From contig JAFUCA010000036.1 of assembly GCA_017459895.1 (NCBI GenBank), positions 1 to 64,000 of the forward strand: a stretch of DNA of 64,000 bases. Reading direction: 5' to 3'. The translations under genes were made by a program, and so were the position numbers. The stretch comes from Bacillota bacterium. GTDB taxonomy: Bacteria > Bacillota > Clostridia > Peptostreptococcales > Anaerovoracaceae. The notes beneath the pieces were generated by a model. That model ran no database searches, had not been told where the DNA came from, and was given only the letters and a program-made list of their open reading frames with translations. Below are positions 51,926 to 60,217 of this stretch, piece by piece; within the stretch, counting starts at the first letter, position 1; every line of letters begins with the position of its first letter.

Positions 51926-52978
51926 ATGAGCATATTTGCGAACGCAACATTAAAAGAACTGGGAAAACTACTGGCAGGCGCAGACAGCGTCCTGCTTTTT
52001 TCCCATGTAAACCCGGATCCGGACGCCATCGGATCCGCCATGGCGCTGTGCCTGGCCCTTCGCCGGCAGGGAGTGCGCTCCTTTGTCGTGCTGGATGAGC
52101 CGGTGCCGAGATACCTGCGCTTTCTGGAGGAAGGTCTGGAAGAGGCGGAAGAGACCGGAGCCGGCCTTTGGGGCTCCCCGCTGACGACGGATCCGGATGT
52201 GATCCCGGATCCTGAGATCAGCCTTTGCATCGACTGCTCCGAGGATTACCGGATCGGGGAACGCAGGACGAGCTTCGCCCGGGGAGAGGTGACGGCGGCC
52301 ATCGACCATCACCAGGCAAAGGAATGCGACCGGGACTATTACTATATCGATAACGAGGCGGCGGCGTGCTGTCAGATCGTGTATCAGCTGATGCGGGAGA
52401 TGGACTGGCCGCTGGACCGGAAGTGCGCGGAGCTGCTTTACACGGGGCTGAACGGGGATACGGGCTGCTTCATGCACTCCAATACCACGGCTCAGGTTCA
52501 CCGGATGGCGGCGGATCTGCTGGAATTTGGAGTTGACATAAACAAGGTTAATGTCAACTTGTATCAAAGCAAGGACCTGCGGGAGGTACGGCTGGAATCC
52601 CGCATTCTGCAGCATCTGGAGCTGTTCGCGGACGGAAAGGCTGTGATCTCTGCGGCGTCACAGGAGGACTACGATGCCTGCGGCGCAGGGCCGGAGCACG
52701 CCGGTCAGGTGATCGATCAGCTGCGGGTGATCGACGGCGTCGAGATCGCCGCATTTCTGCGGCAGGACGGCGATAAGGTCCGGGGAACCATGCGGTCGAA
52801 GACCGCCGGTAATGTGGCACGGATCGCCGGAGAATTCGGCGGCGGAGGTCACATTAAGGCGGCCGGCTTTACGTCGGAGCTTCCGATGGAGGAACTGTAT
52901 CCCAGGGTGCAGAAGGCGATCGCAGCGGAGATCCGGCGGATGGACGGTGCGGGCGAAGCATCGCGAGGCGTGCGATGA
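51926..52978 (+). CDS. nrnA: Bifunctional oligoribonuclease/pAp phosphatase NrnA (DHH family)
   Basis: This degrades nanoRNA and 3'-phosphoadenosine 5'-phosphate. The 350-residue protein has the DHH-family motifs SHVNPDPDAIGSA, CIDCSED, IDHHQAK and LYTGLNGDTGCF in order, then the DHHA1 domain with GGGGHIKAAG. It lies between rbfA and truB and overlaps truB by four bases. Confidence 0.93.
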   Translation: MSIFANATLKELGKLLAGADSVLLFSHVNPDPDAIGSAMALCLALRRQGVRSFVVLDEPVPRYLRFLEEGLEEAEETGAGLWGSPLTTDPDVIPDPEISLCIDCSEDYRIGERRTSFARGEVTAAIDHHQAKECDRDYYYIDNEAAACCQIVYQLMREMDWPLDRKCAELLYTGLNGDTGCFMHSNTTAQVHRMAADLLEFGVDINKVNVNLYQSKDLREVRLESRILQHLELFADGKAVISAASQEDYDACGAGPEHAGQVIDQLRVIDGVEIAAFLRQDGDKVRGTMRSKTAGNVARIAGEFGGGGHIKAAGFTSELPMEELYPRVQKAIAAEIRRMDGAGEASRGVR

Positions 52979-54042
52979 AAGACGGAATCCTGGTGCTGAA
53001 CAAGCCCCGCAGCTGGACTTCCCACGACTGTGTTGCTCTTTGCCGCAGAGTGCTGCGGCTCAAGGGCGTAAAAAAGATCGGCCACGGAGGAACGCTGGAT
53101 CCGATGGCGGAAGGCGTGCTCCCGATCTTCATCGGTCAGGCGACCCGGATCATGGAATATCTGGATCTGGATTACAAGACCTACACCTGCCGGGTGCAGC
53201 TGGGGCTGGTCACCGATACCCAGGATATCTGGGGAACGGTGCTGGAAGAGAAGTCCTTTGGCGGGATCCGGGAAGAGCAGGTGCGGGAGGCGCTGGCATC
53301 GTTTGAAGGAGTCATAGAGCAGATCCCGCCGGTGTATTCTGCGGTGCGCATCGACGGCAAACGGCTGTACGAGTATGCCCATCAGGGCAGGACGGACGAA
53401 GCCGCGCAGCTGGCGAATCTGGCCGCCCGCCGGGTGCACGTGCGGCGGATCACGGTGCACGAGATCGATATGGAGCAGGGGACACTTTGTTTTACAGCGG
53501 AGTGCTCCAAGGGGACCTATATCCGGACCATCTGCGCGGACCTGGGGCAGGCCCTGGGCTGCGGCGCGGTGATGACCGGCCTGGTGCGAACCGCCATCGG
53601 CGGGATCACGCTGGAGGGGGCCGTCAAGGAGGACCCTGCCGCGGGATCCGGCAGGGCCGTCAGCCCGGAGCAGATCAAAGCCATGGAAGGAGATCCCGCG
53701 CTGCTTTCCAGGCTGGAAGGAATGCTGCTTTCGCCCGACCAGCCTTTGCATCGGTTCGGAGAGATCGTGATGCCGGCGGACCGGGCGAAATACTTCCGGC
53801 AGGGAAACAGTATCCGCCTGTATCAGCTGCGAAAGACGGCGCTGCCGCAGATCGAAGTCAATCCGCTGACCGGAGAGATCCCCCGCAATGCCCGGGGACG
53901 GCGCTATGACCGGATCTACCGGGTGTACCAGCAGGAGAACGGACTGTTTCTCGGGACCGGCTGCGAGGATCTGCAGGAGGGCGTACTGAAGGCGGACAAG
54001 GTGTTTCAGGCTCTGAACGAGCCGAAGAATCAGAAGAAGTAA
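52975..54042 (+). CDS. truB: tRNA pseudouridine synthase B
   Basis: This makes pseudouridine 55 in tRNA. The 355 residues include GILVLNKPRSWTSHD, the catalytic Asp in GHGGTLDPMAEGVLPI, YTCRVQLG and RTICADLGQALG. It is longer than most TruB proteins, the extra length being a C-terminal domain (about 240-345) containing YRVYQQENGLFLG that may be a PUA-like RNA-binding domain. Confidence 0.93.
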   Translation: MKDGILVLNKPRSWTSHDCVALCRRVLRLKGVKKIGHGGTLDPMAEGVLPIFIGQATRIMEYLDLDYKTYTCRVQLGLVTDTQDIWGTVLEEKSFGGIREEQVREALASFEGVIEQIPPVYSAVRIDGKRLYEYAHQGRTDEAAQLANLAARRVHVRRITVHEIDMEQGTLCFTAECSKGTYIRTICADLGQALGCGAVMTGLVRTAIGGITLEGAVKEDPAAGSGRAVSPEQIKAMEGDPALLSRLEGMLLSPDQPLHRFGEIVMPADRAKYFRQGNSIRLYQLRKTALPQIEVNPLTGEIPRNARGRRYDRIYRVYQQENGLFLGTGCEDLQEGVLKADKVFQALNEPKNQKK

Positions 54043-54063
54043 CCTGAGAGGAAACTGTTTCAG

Positions 54064-54999
54064 ATGAAATATTTCGAATCACTGGATGATATAAAGCAAA
54101 TCGACGAGACGGTGGTCGCCCTGGGCAATTTCGACGGGGTGCACAAGGGCCACCAGCAGATCATCACCCGGACGGTGCGCAGCGCGAAGGCCGTGGGGCT
54201 TTCCAGCGCGGTGTTTACCTTTTCGAACCATCCCAGCACGGTGCTGGGGCGCGGGGAGCCGGTGAAGAACATCCTCTATGCCGAGCAGAAGACGCGGATC
54301 ATCGAGGAGATGGGGGTGGATTACCTGATCAACATCCCTTTCACGAAGGAGATCCTGACCATGGAGCCGGAGCGGTTCGTCAAGGAGATCCTGGTGGACC
54401 GGCTGCGGATCCGCGAGGCCTACTGCGGCTTCAATTACTCTTTCGGCTATAAGGCGTCGGGCACGCCGGAGGTGCTGATGCATGAGGGGCTTCAGCACGG
54501 CTTCGGTCTGCATGTGCAGGAGCCGTATAAGATCGACGACATCGTGGTCAGCAGCACCTACATCCGCCAGCTGATCGCGGAAGGCCGCATGGAGGAGGTC
54601 ACGAAGTTCATGGGCCGGATGTACGACATTGGCGGGGAGGTCATCGTCGGCAACAAGCTGGGGCGCACCATCGGTTTTCCGACCATGAATCTGGTGATCG
54701 ATGAGACCATGGTCACGCCGCCCAACGGCGTCTACATCACGTTCTGCACCGTCGACGGGATCCGTTATCCGGCGGTGACCAATGTGGGGAACAAGCCCAC
54801 CATCGGCGAATACGCCAAGAACATCGAGACCCATGTGTTTAACTACGACGCAGATGCCTACGGCAAGCACATCGAGGTGGAGTTTGTCAAGTGGACCCGC
54901 CCGGAGCAGAAGTTCGCCGGAATCGAGGAGCTGAAGAAACAGATCCAGAGCGACTGCATCACAGCCAAGGCGTTCCACCGGGAGAAGGGGATGCTTTAG
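54064..54999 (+). CDS. ribF: Bifunctional riboflavin kinase/FAD synthetase
   Basis: This makes FMN and FAD. The 311-residue protein has an N-terminal nucleotidyltransferase (LGNFDGVHKGHQ near residue 20, VVSSTYIRQLI) and a C-terminal flavokinase barrel (GRTIGFPTMNLV, PPNGVYITF, NVGNKPTIGE). rpsO and pnp, often found after ribF in Firmicutes, lie about 36 kb away here; a tRNA gene follows instead. Confidence 0.95.
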   Translation: MKYFESLDDIKQIDETVVALGNFDGVHKGHQQIITRTVRSAKAVGLSSAVFTFSNHPSTVLGRGEPVKNILYAEQKTRIIEEMGVDYLINIPFTKEILTMEPERFVKEILVDRLRIREAYCGFNYSFGYKASGTPEVLMHEGLQHGFGLHVQEPYKIDDIVVSSTYIRQLIAEGRMEEVTKFMGRMYDIGGEVIVGNKLGRTIGFPTMNLVIDETMVTPPNGVYITFCTVDGIRYPAVTNVGNKPTIGEYAKNIETHVFNYDADAYGKHIEVEFVKWTRPEQKFAGIEELKKQIQSDCITAKAFHREKGML

Positions 55000-55029
55000 G
55001 CAGAACAGCCTTTGTACGAAAATTAGTAC

Positions 55030-55058
55030 TTGCATCTGCGGGGCAGAAGTGTTATATT
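55030..55058 (+). promoter_or_regulatory. Sigma-A promoter of tRNA-Pro
   Basis: TTGCAT (55030-55035), a 17-bp spacer and TATATT (55053-55058), about 30 bp before the tRNA. Confidence 0.75.
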
Positions 55059-55088
55059 AGTACCGTTGCCGATTCAATTAGGCAATGC

Positions 55089-55165
55089 CGGGATGTGGCT
55101 CAGCTTGGTAGAGCGTTGCGTTCGGGACGCAAAGGCCGCTGGTTCGAATCCAGTCATCCCGACCA
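55089..55165 (+). tRNA. tRNA-Pro (anticodon CGG)
   Basis: The 77-nt cloverleaf has the acceptor stem CGGGATG/CATCCCG, the D arm GGCTCAGCTTGGTAGAGC, an anticodon loop TTCGGGA (CGG) on the stem TTGCG/CGCAA, the T arm CTGGTTCGAATCCAG and an encoded CCA end. The CGG anticodon reads CCG proline codons, consistent with a GC-rich genome. Confidence 0.95.
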
Positions 55166-55170
55166 GAGAA

Positions 55171-55213
55171 AAACCGCTTGGTTATTGAATTTTCAGTAAT
55201 CAGGCGGTTTTTT
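55171..55213 (+). terminator. Terminator after tRNA-Pro
   Basis: AAACCGC ... TTATT pairs with AGTAA ... GGCGGTTT (55171 to 55210), with TTTTTT at the end. Confidence 0.8.
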
Positions 55214-55225
55214 ATTTCTCCAATG

Positions 55226-55254
55226 TTGCAAATCAGACTGAAATCGTCTACAAT
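55226..55254 (+). promoter_or_regulatory. Sigma-A promoter of the methionine operon
   Basis: TTGCAA (55226-55231), a 17-bp spacer and TACAAT (55249-55254). The short leader contains a small hairpin (CGAAACCT with AGGTTTTCG) but is too short for a known methionine riboswitch. Confidence 0.7.
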
Positions 55255-55327
55255 GGAACCTGTATAATTATAAACCGAAACCTTGGGATGTTTAGGTTTT
55301 CGATCATAGAGAACGGGAGAAAAGACC

Positions 55328-56596
55328 ATGAAAGACGCGACAAAATGCCTGCACGCAGGATACCATCCGAAGAATACCGAACCCAGAGTTCTGCCGATCG
55401 TTCAGAGCACGACCTATGTGTACGATTCCACAGAGGACGTAGCCGCGGTGTTCGACGATCCGACCAGATCCCTGATCTATTCCCGATTCGCCAACCCGAC
55501 GGTCATGGCGGTGGAGGAGAAGATCGCGGAGCTGGAGGGCGGCGTTGCGGCCATGTGCACTTCCTCCGGTCAGGCGGCATCCCTGCTTTCGGTGCTGAAC
55601 CTCTGCCAGGCGGGGGACAGCATCATCAGTTCCGCCGAGATCTACGGCGGGACAATCAACCTGTTTGCCTTCACCCTGAAGAAGCTGGGGATCGAGTGCA
55701 TCTTTGTTGACCGGGACGCAAGCGATGAGGAGATCCACGCGGCATTCAAGCCCAATACCAAGCTGATCTTCGGCGAGACGCTGGCCAATCCGGCGCTGAC
55801 CGTGTTCGACATCGAGCGGTTTGCAAACATTGCTCATGAGCATCGCGTGCCGCTGATCATCGACAACACCTTTGCCACACCGATCCTGTGCAAGCCCTTC
55901 GAATTCGGCGCGGACATCGTGGTGCATTCCACGACCAAGTACATGGACGGCCACGCGGTGCAGGGCGGCGGCGTCATCGTCGACTCCGGCAAGTTTGACT
56001 GGACCAGCGGCAACTTCCCCGAGCTGACAGAGCCGGACGAATCCTATCACGGGATCATTTACACAGAAACCTACGGCAATCTGGCCTATATCCTGAAAGC
56101 CCGGATGCAGCTGATGCGTGACTTCGGATGCTATCCCGCAGCCCATTCAGCCTTTCTGCTGAACCTGGGGCTGGAGACGCTGCCCGTGCGGATGAAGCAG
56201 TACTGCGAAAACGCCCTGGCCGTTGCGAAGTACCTGGAGGCCTGCGATCTCGTGGAGAGCGTCCACTATCCGGGGCTGGAGTCCGATCCGTGCTATGAGC
56301 TGGGCAGGAAGTATCTCAAAGGCTGCAGCGGCGTCATTTCCTTCGTGATCAAGGGCGGCCGGGAGACGGCGATGAAGTTCATGGATTCCCTGCAGCTGGC
56401 TTCCAACGAGGTTCACGTTGCCGACATCCGCACCTGCGTGCTCCATCCGGCCAGCGAGACCCACCGGCAGCTGACCGACGAACAGCTGGTGGCCGCCGGC
56501 ATCGAAGCGGGGATGATCCGGCTTTCGGTAGGCCTGGAGGATATCGATGATATTCTGGCGGATCTGGAGCAGGGATTTGCAAAGGCTGGAGCATAG
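55328..56596 (+). CDS. metY: O-acetylhomoserine sulfhydrylase (PLP enzyme)
   Basis: This condenses O-acetylhomoserine with sulfide to give homocysteine. The 422-residue Cys/Met-metabolism PLP enzyme shows IVQSTTYVYDSTEDVAAVF, YSRFANPT, GEIYGGT-like SAEIYGGTINLF, IIDNTFATP and the PLP lysine in HSTTKYMDGH. The C-terminus has RLSVGLEDIDDILADLEQ. The MetA homologue two genes downstream supplies its substrate. A GCAAAGGCTGG copy lies at its extreme 3' end. Confidence 0.92.
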   Translation: MKDATKCLHAGYHPKNTEPRVLPIVQSTTYVYDSTEDVAAVFDDPTRSLIYSRFANPTVMAVEEKIAELEGGVAAMCTSSGQAASLLSVLNLCQAGDSIISSAEIYGGTINLFAFTLKKLGIECIFVDRDASDEEIHAAFKPNTKLIFGETLANPALTVFDIERFANIAHEHRVPLIIDNTFATPILCKPFEFGADIVVHSTTKYMDGHAVQGGGVIVDSGKFDWTSGNFPELTEPDESYHGIIYTETYGNLAYILKARMQLMRDFGCYPAAHSAFLLNLGLETLPVRMKQYCENALAVAKYLEACDLVESVHYPGLESDPCYELGRKYLKGCSGVISFVIKGGRETAMKFMDSLQLASNEVHVADIRTCVLHPASETHRQLTDEQLVAAGIEAGMIRLSVGLEDIDDILADLEQGFAKAGA

Positions 56597-56614
56597 ATAT
56601 AGGAGAATTCACGG

Positions 56615-57067
56615 ATGAATATTGAAGAAAAAGTTCAGGAAATCGTCAGCAATGTCCGTCATAACGGCGGCGGTATGCTGAGCAATATGCTGGAACCGGA
56701 GTATCTTTCCTGTGATCCGGTGAAAAAACAGACCAGGATCCGTTATAAGCGGTTCAAATGGGAAGAGAACGGCCGGGGCGAGGTCCACGGCGGAGTCATC
56801 TCCGCGATGATGGATACCGCCATGGGTGTTACAGCGATGGCATTTCTCGATCACGACGTGTCGACAGCGGATATGTCCATCAGTTTTGTCCGGCCTTTCG
56901 CGGGAAGAGCCTTTGTGATCGAGTCCGAGGTAATCCACCTGGGGCAGAGGATCGTCCGGCTGACCGCCCGGGCCTTTGACGAGGAGACGGGTAAGCTCCT
57001 CGCGTCCGGCACGACCAACTTCATGCCGGTCAGCTATGAGAAGCATAAGGGAATTTTGGGAGTATAG
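56615..57067 (+). CDS. PaaI-family hotdog thioesterase
   Basis: This 150-residue single-hotdog protein (RGEVHGGVISAMMDTAMGVTA, TADMSISFVRPF) belongs to the PaaI/YbgC-like acyl-CoA thioesterase group. The substrate is unknown; its place between metY and metA may simply be shared transcription. AGGAG precedes ATG 56615. Confidence 0.8.
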   Translation: MNIEEKVQEIVSNVRHNGGGMLSNMLEPEYLSCDPVKKQTRIRYKRFKWEENGRGEVHGGVISAMMDTAMGVTAMAFLDHDVSTADMSISFVRPFAGRAFVIESEVIHLGQRIVRLTARAFDEETGKLLASGTTNFMPVSYEKHKGILGV

Positions 57068-57083
57068 ACAGGAGTTTAGAAGT

Positions 57084-58043
57084 ATGCCACTGATCATACC
57101 GGATCAGCTTCCCGCAGCGGAGGCTTTGAAGGAAGAAAACATATTTACCATGAACCGGGCCCGCGCCCAGAATCAGGACATCCGTCCGCTGAAGATCATC
57201 ATTGTGAATCTGATGCCGACGAAGATCGCGACGGAGACACAGCTGGCGCGGGTGCTGGCCAACAGTCCGCTGCAGGTGGAGATGAATCTGCTGGGGATGG
57301 ATTCCCATACGTCGACCCATACCTCCCGGGATCACCTGCAGACCTTTTATCGTACGCTGGATGAGGTGCGGGAGAACTATTACGACGGTCTGATTATCAC
57401 CGGATCGCCGGTGGAGCAGATGCCCTTCGAGGATGTCGACTACTGGCCGGAACTGTGTGAGATCTTTGAGTTTGCCAAGACCCACGTCTACAGCAATATG
57501 TTTATCTGCTGGGGCGCGCAGGCGGCGCTGTATTATTACTACGGCATCCAGAAGCATCTGCTGGACAAGAAGCTGTTCGGCGTCTTCGAGCACCGGGTGG
57601 TCCGGCCGAGAAACCCTCTGATGCGGGGCTTTGACGAGGTGTTCTACGCGCCCCATTCCCGCCACACGGAGGTGAAGCGCGCCGACATCGAGGCGGAGCC
57701 GCAGCTGCGGATCCTGGCGGATTCTCCGGAGGCCGGTCCCCACATCCTGTCCACCGAAAACGGACGGCAAATCTTCGTCCTGGGTCATCAGGAATACGAC
57801 AAGGCGACCCTGGCGACGGAGTACTTCCGGGATGTGAACAAAGGCCTGGACATCGACGTTCCAAAGAATTATTTCAAAAACGACGATCCGGACGAGGAAA
57901 TCCTGTTCCGGTGGCGTTCCCACGCCAATCTGCTGTTCAGCAACTGGCTCAATTATTACCTTTATCAGGCGACCCCGTACAACCTCGAAGACCTGCGGGA
58001 CGGCCGGGCCGATGCCTGGCGCGCCACCAGCGGAGAGGAGTAG
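57084..58043 (+). CDS. metA: Homoserine O-acetyltransferase (MetA family)
   Basis: This 319-residue protein of the MetA (HTS) family activates homoserine. The catalytic Cys is in ICWGAQAAL and the His and Glu in GHQEYDKATL. In the active-site segment the sequence is TGSPVEQMPFEDV: the Glu after Val matches the acetyl-CoA-specific MetA proteins, whereas succinyl-CoA enzymes have Gly there. That agrees with the MetY gene in the same operon. AGGAG precedes ATG 57084. Confidence 0.93.
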   Translation: MPLIIPDQLPAAEALKEENIFTMNRARAQNQDIRPLKIIIVNLMPTKIATETQLARVLANSPLQVEMNLLGMDSHTSTHTSRDHLQTFYRTLDEVRENYYDGLIITGSPVEQMPFEDVDYWPELCEIFEFAKTHVYSNMFICWGAQAALYYYYGIQKHLLDKKLFGVFEHRVVRPRNPLMRGFDEVFYAPHSRHTEVKRADIEAEPQLRILADSPEAGPHILSTENGRQIFVLGHQEYDKATLATEYFRDVNKGLDIDVPKNYFKNDDPDEEILFRWRSHANLLFSNWLNYYLYQATPYNLEDLRDGRADAWRATSGEE

Positions 58044-58046
58044 TCC

Positions 58047-58718
58047 ATGACAGAAGACAAGCGTGCCGGTGCACCCGGTACGGGCAGGGTCCAGTTCCCG
58101 CCGGGAACGATGCTGAACCCGGTGCCTGCGGTCATGGTCAGCTGCGGTACCCTCGAAAAACCGAACATCATCACCATCGCCTGGACGGGCACGATCTGCT
58201 CCGATCCGGCGATGACTTATATTTCCGTGCGTCCATCCCGCTATTCCTATGATATCATCCGACAGTCCGGCGAGTTCACCATCAACCTGGTCAGCCGCGA
58301 CCTGGTGTTTGCCGCGGATTACTGCGGTGTCCGCTCCGGGCGGGATGTGGATCAGGCGGGCGGCCAGCGGAATAAATTCCGGGAGCAGAACCTGACTCCG
58401 ATCCCCGGCACGGAGGTATCCTGTCCGTCCATTGCCGAATCGCCGGTCAGTCTGGAGTGCCGCGTCACGGAGGTCAAGCCCCTGGGCTCCCACGAGATGT
58501 TCCTCGCGGAGATTGTCTGCGTGACGGCAGACGAGTCGCTGATGGACGCGTCGGGTGCGCTGCGTCTGGACCGGGCCGGCCTTGTGGCTTATAACCACGG
58601 GCATTACTACGGCCTGCAGCGGGAAGAGCTGGGCCGCTTCGGCTACTCTGTCATGAAGCCGAAGACCCGCCGGCGCTACGAAGCCGCGAAACGGGCGCGG
58701 CGGCGGAGACGGAAGTAG
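58047..58718 (+). CDS. Flavin reductase family protein (FMN-binding split barrel)
   Basis: This 223-residue protein has NPVPAVMVSCGTLEKPNIIT, SVRPSRYSYDIIRQSGEF and the split-barrel order typical of flavin reductases. It may supply reduced flavin or act on an unknown substrate; in Clostridia many relatives sit by redox operons. It follows metA by three bases and ends in a basic tail (RRRYEAAKRARRRRRK). Confidence 0.82.
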   Translation: MTEDKRAGAPGTGRVQFPPGTMLNPVPAVMVSCGTLEKPNIITIAWTGTICSDPAMTYISVRPSRYSYDIIRQSGEFTINLVSRDLVFAADYCGVRSGRDVDQAGGQRNKFREQNLTPIPGTEVSCPSIAESPVSLECRVTEVKPLGSHEMFLAEIVCVTADESLMDASGALRLDRAGLVAYNHGHYYGLQREELGRFGYSVMKPKTRRRYEAAKRARRRRRK

Positions 58719-58753
58719 CCGGCGGCGGAAGCGGCAGGTGATAATCCAAGCCG

Positions 58754-59025
58754 TTTTGTACCTAAACAATGTTTCGGGCAATAATATACAAAAATCCGCA
58801 GAGGAATTTGTACCTAAACGGGGACTCCGCGCGAAAATTTACAAAAAACATGGGTGCAGGCGCCTGATAACGGGCATGAAAGCGCTGATATTTAGCAAAA
58901 TAAAACATTAATTACAATATATAGCTATGAATTTTGTAAATAAATGTTTGAAACCCGGGTTTAGGTACAATTTCCCGTGATTATTTTTGTAAATACCGTC
59001 CTCAACTCTGGTTTAGGTACAAAAG
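58754..59025. repeat. Symmetrical 272-bp repeat element built from four ~42-bp units
   Basis: Two direct units (58754-58794 and 58807-58848) and two inverted units (58931-58972 and 58984-59025) flank an AT-rich centre. Each unit begins TTTTGTACCTAAAC or close to it and ends TTTACAAAAA or close, with variable middle. Both pairs have a 52-bp pitch. The outer ends share a perfect 14-bp inverted repeat. No target duplication is evident and no gene is inside. Confidence 0.65.
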
Positions 59026-59041
59026 CTTGCCTTCAGGCCAT

Positions 59042-59078
59042 ACAAAAGCTGGCCCGAACATGGCAGGCCAGCCTTTGC
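59042..59078 (-). terminator. Terminator made of an inverted pair of the GCAAAGGCTGG word
   Basis: On the minus strand GCAAAGGCTGGCC pairs with GGCCAGCTTTTGT (one mismatch) across an 11-base loop, immediately after the stop codon of the 59081 gene. A short T run is part of the second arm. The same stem on the plus strand has no T tract. Confidence 0.6.
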
Positions 59079-59080
59079 AG

Positions 59081-59920
59081 TTACATATACGGGAGGATCC
59101 GGCGGACGATGATGTCACGAATGAAATTGCCGTCTTCCAGATCCCGCTCCACTGTCATGATCAGCATTTCCTCGCTGACATAACCGCCCTGACGGGCAGC
59201 GGCGAACTTTTCGGCATTGCGCATGCGGTAATCCAGGAGATCCAGACGTCCGAGATGCTCCCAGACGATCTTCTCGCCGGATGCGGTCAGAATGATGAAG
59301 TCAGGATAGTAAGCCTTCCAATCATCGTAGACATTGCCGCGGACACCTTCCACCCAGCCGATCTTCAACATCACCTTCTGACCGTAGCGGTAGGGGATGC
59401 CTTCCATCTCAAGCTCGTTGCCAATGTCCCGTTCGGACTTGGAACGCATCCGAATCCCGGAATAGGTCTCGTAGTATTTTTCCCCTGGCTGAATCACATC
59501 CCGGGGGTAGTCTTCGTGGACCCAGTGGTACTGCTCCGGCGAAAGAGTGATGCGAAGCAGATCCAGATGGGCTTTTTTGTATCGATCCAGAAGGAACCGG
59601 ATCTGCTTCGAGGCGGGCAGGGGTTTCGGATTCAGAACATACTGCCCGCGCCTGAAACCGTACTGCTTCTCATGCTCCTGCAGTTTCAGCTTCAGATATT
59701 TCTTTCGCGCGAGTTTATAGATGAGGTCCAGATCGTGGGTGATGGAGGACCGCTCGCCGCTCAGTACCCGGTCAAAGTAATACCGGCCCCCGGCAGGCTT
59801 GATTATGAGGCCGCCTTCCGGCATTTTTCGCAGTTCCTCCCGCCAGAGCTTCGCGCTCTTTTCCTCAAGGCGCAGGATGATCAGCAGTGCCTGCTGAAAG
59901 GAAGATAATTCCGGCTTCAT
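59081..59920 (-). CDS. Conserved protein with PD-(D/E)XK nuclease-like core
   Basis: This 279-residue protein has a basic helical N-terminal half with LLIILRLEEKSAKLWREEL and a C-terminal block RSKSERDIGNELEMEGI, YYPDFIILTASGEKIVWEHLG. The order Glu ... Pro-Asp ... Glu-x-(His/Lys) is that of PD-(D/E)XK nucleases, with His or Leu at the usual Lys position, so activity is uncertain. Related proteins are widespread in Firmicutes without known function. It is followed by a hairpin terminator. Confidence 0.55.
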   Translation of the reverse strand: MKPELSSFQQALLIILRLEEKSAKLWREELRKMPEGGLIIKPAGGRYYFDRVLSGERSSITHDLDLIYKLARKKYLKLKLQEHEKQYGFRRGQYVLNPKPLPASKQIRFLLDRYKKAHLDLLRITLSPEQYHWVHEDYPRDVIQPGEKYYETYSGIRMRSKSERDIGNELEMEGIPYRYGQKVMLKIGWVEGVRGNVYDDWKAYYPDFIILTASGEKIVWEHLGRLDLLDYRMRNAEKFAAARQGGYVSEEMLIMTVERDLEDGNFIRDIIVRRILPYM

Positions 59921-60192
59921 CCCGGAAGCCTCTCATCCGGCGCATTCCGCCGCAGAGCAAAATAAACGGACACAGCGCAGATTGCAAGAGACAGCACGTA
60001 TCCCGCGATCAGAAATGCCAGCGCGGCAGGGTGGATGAACTGGGAAAGCGCCGGCAGCAGCGTATCATCTGTAACCGCCTGGCCGCGCATGAAGTCCGCC
60101 CACTGGATCAGCAGGGCGCTCCCGGCAAGGCAGATGCACAGCGGCATCTGGCACAGCACTAGCAGCAGAACGCGTACGGAAATATTTATCAT
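59917..60192 (-). CDS. Small two-segment membrane protein
   Basis: This 91-residue protein has two hydrophobic segments (about residues 5-28 and 48-72) joined by a polar loop. ATG 60192 is preferred to the upstream start at 60255 because AAGGAG precedes it and it begins the hydrophobic segment directly. It overlaps the gene at 59081 by four bases and is downstream of the secreted-protein gene. The function is unknown. Confidence 0.6.
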   Translation of the reverse strand: MINISVRVLLLVLCQMPLCICLAGSALLIQWADFMRGQAVTDDTLLPALSQFIHPAALAFLIAGYVLSLAICAVSVYFALRRNAPDERLPG

Positions 60193-60217
60193 CGGTAACT
60201 CCTTTCTGTGTTTGACC

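Noticed and set aside
55255-55327. SAM or T-box riboswitch before metY
   Set aside because: The leader is only about 70 nt with one short hairpin and lacks conserved riboswitch elements.
58754-59025. CRISPR array
   Set aside because: Only four units, two of them inverted, with poorly conserved middles, no constant repeat-spacer layout and no cas genes.
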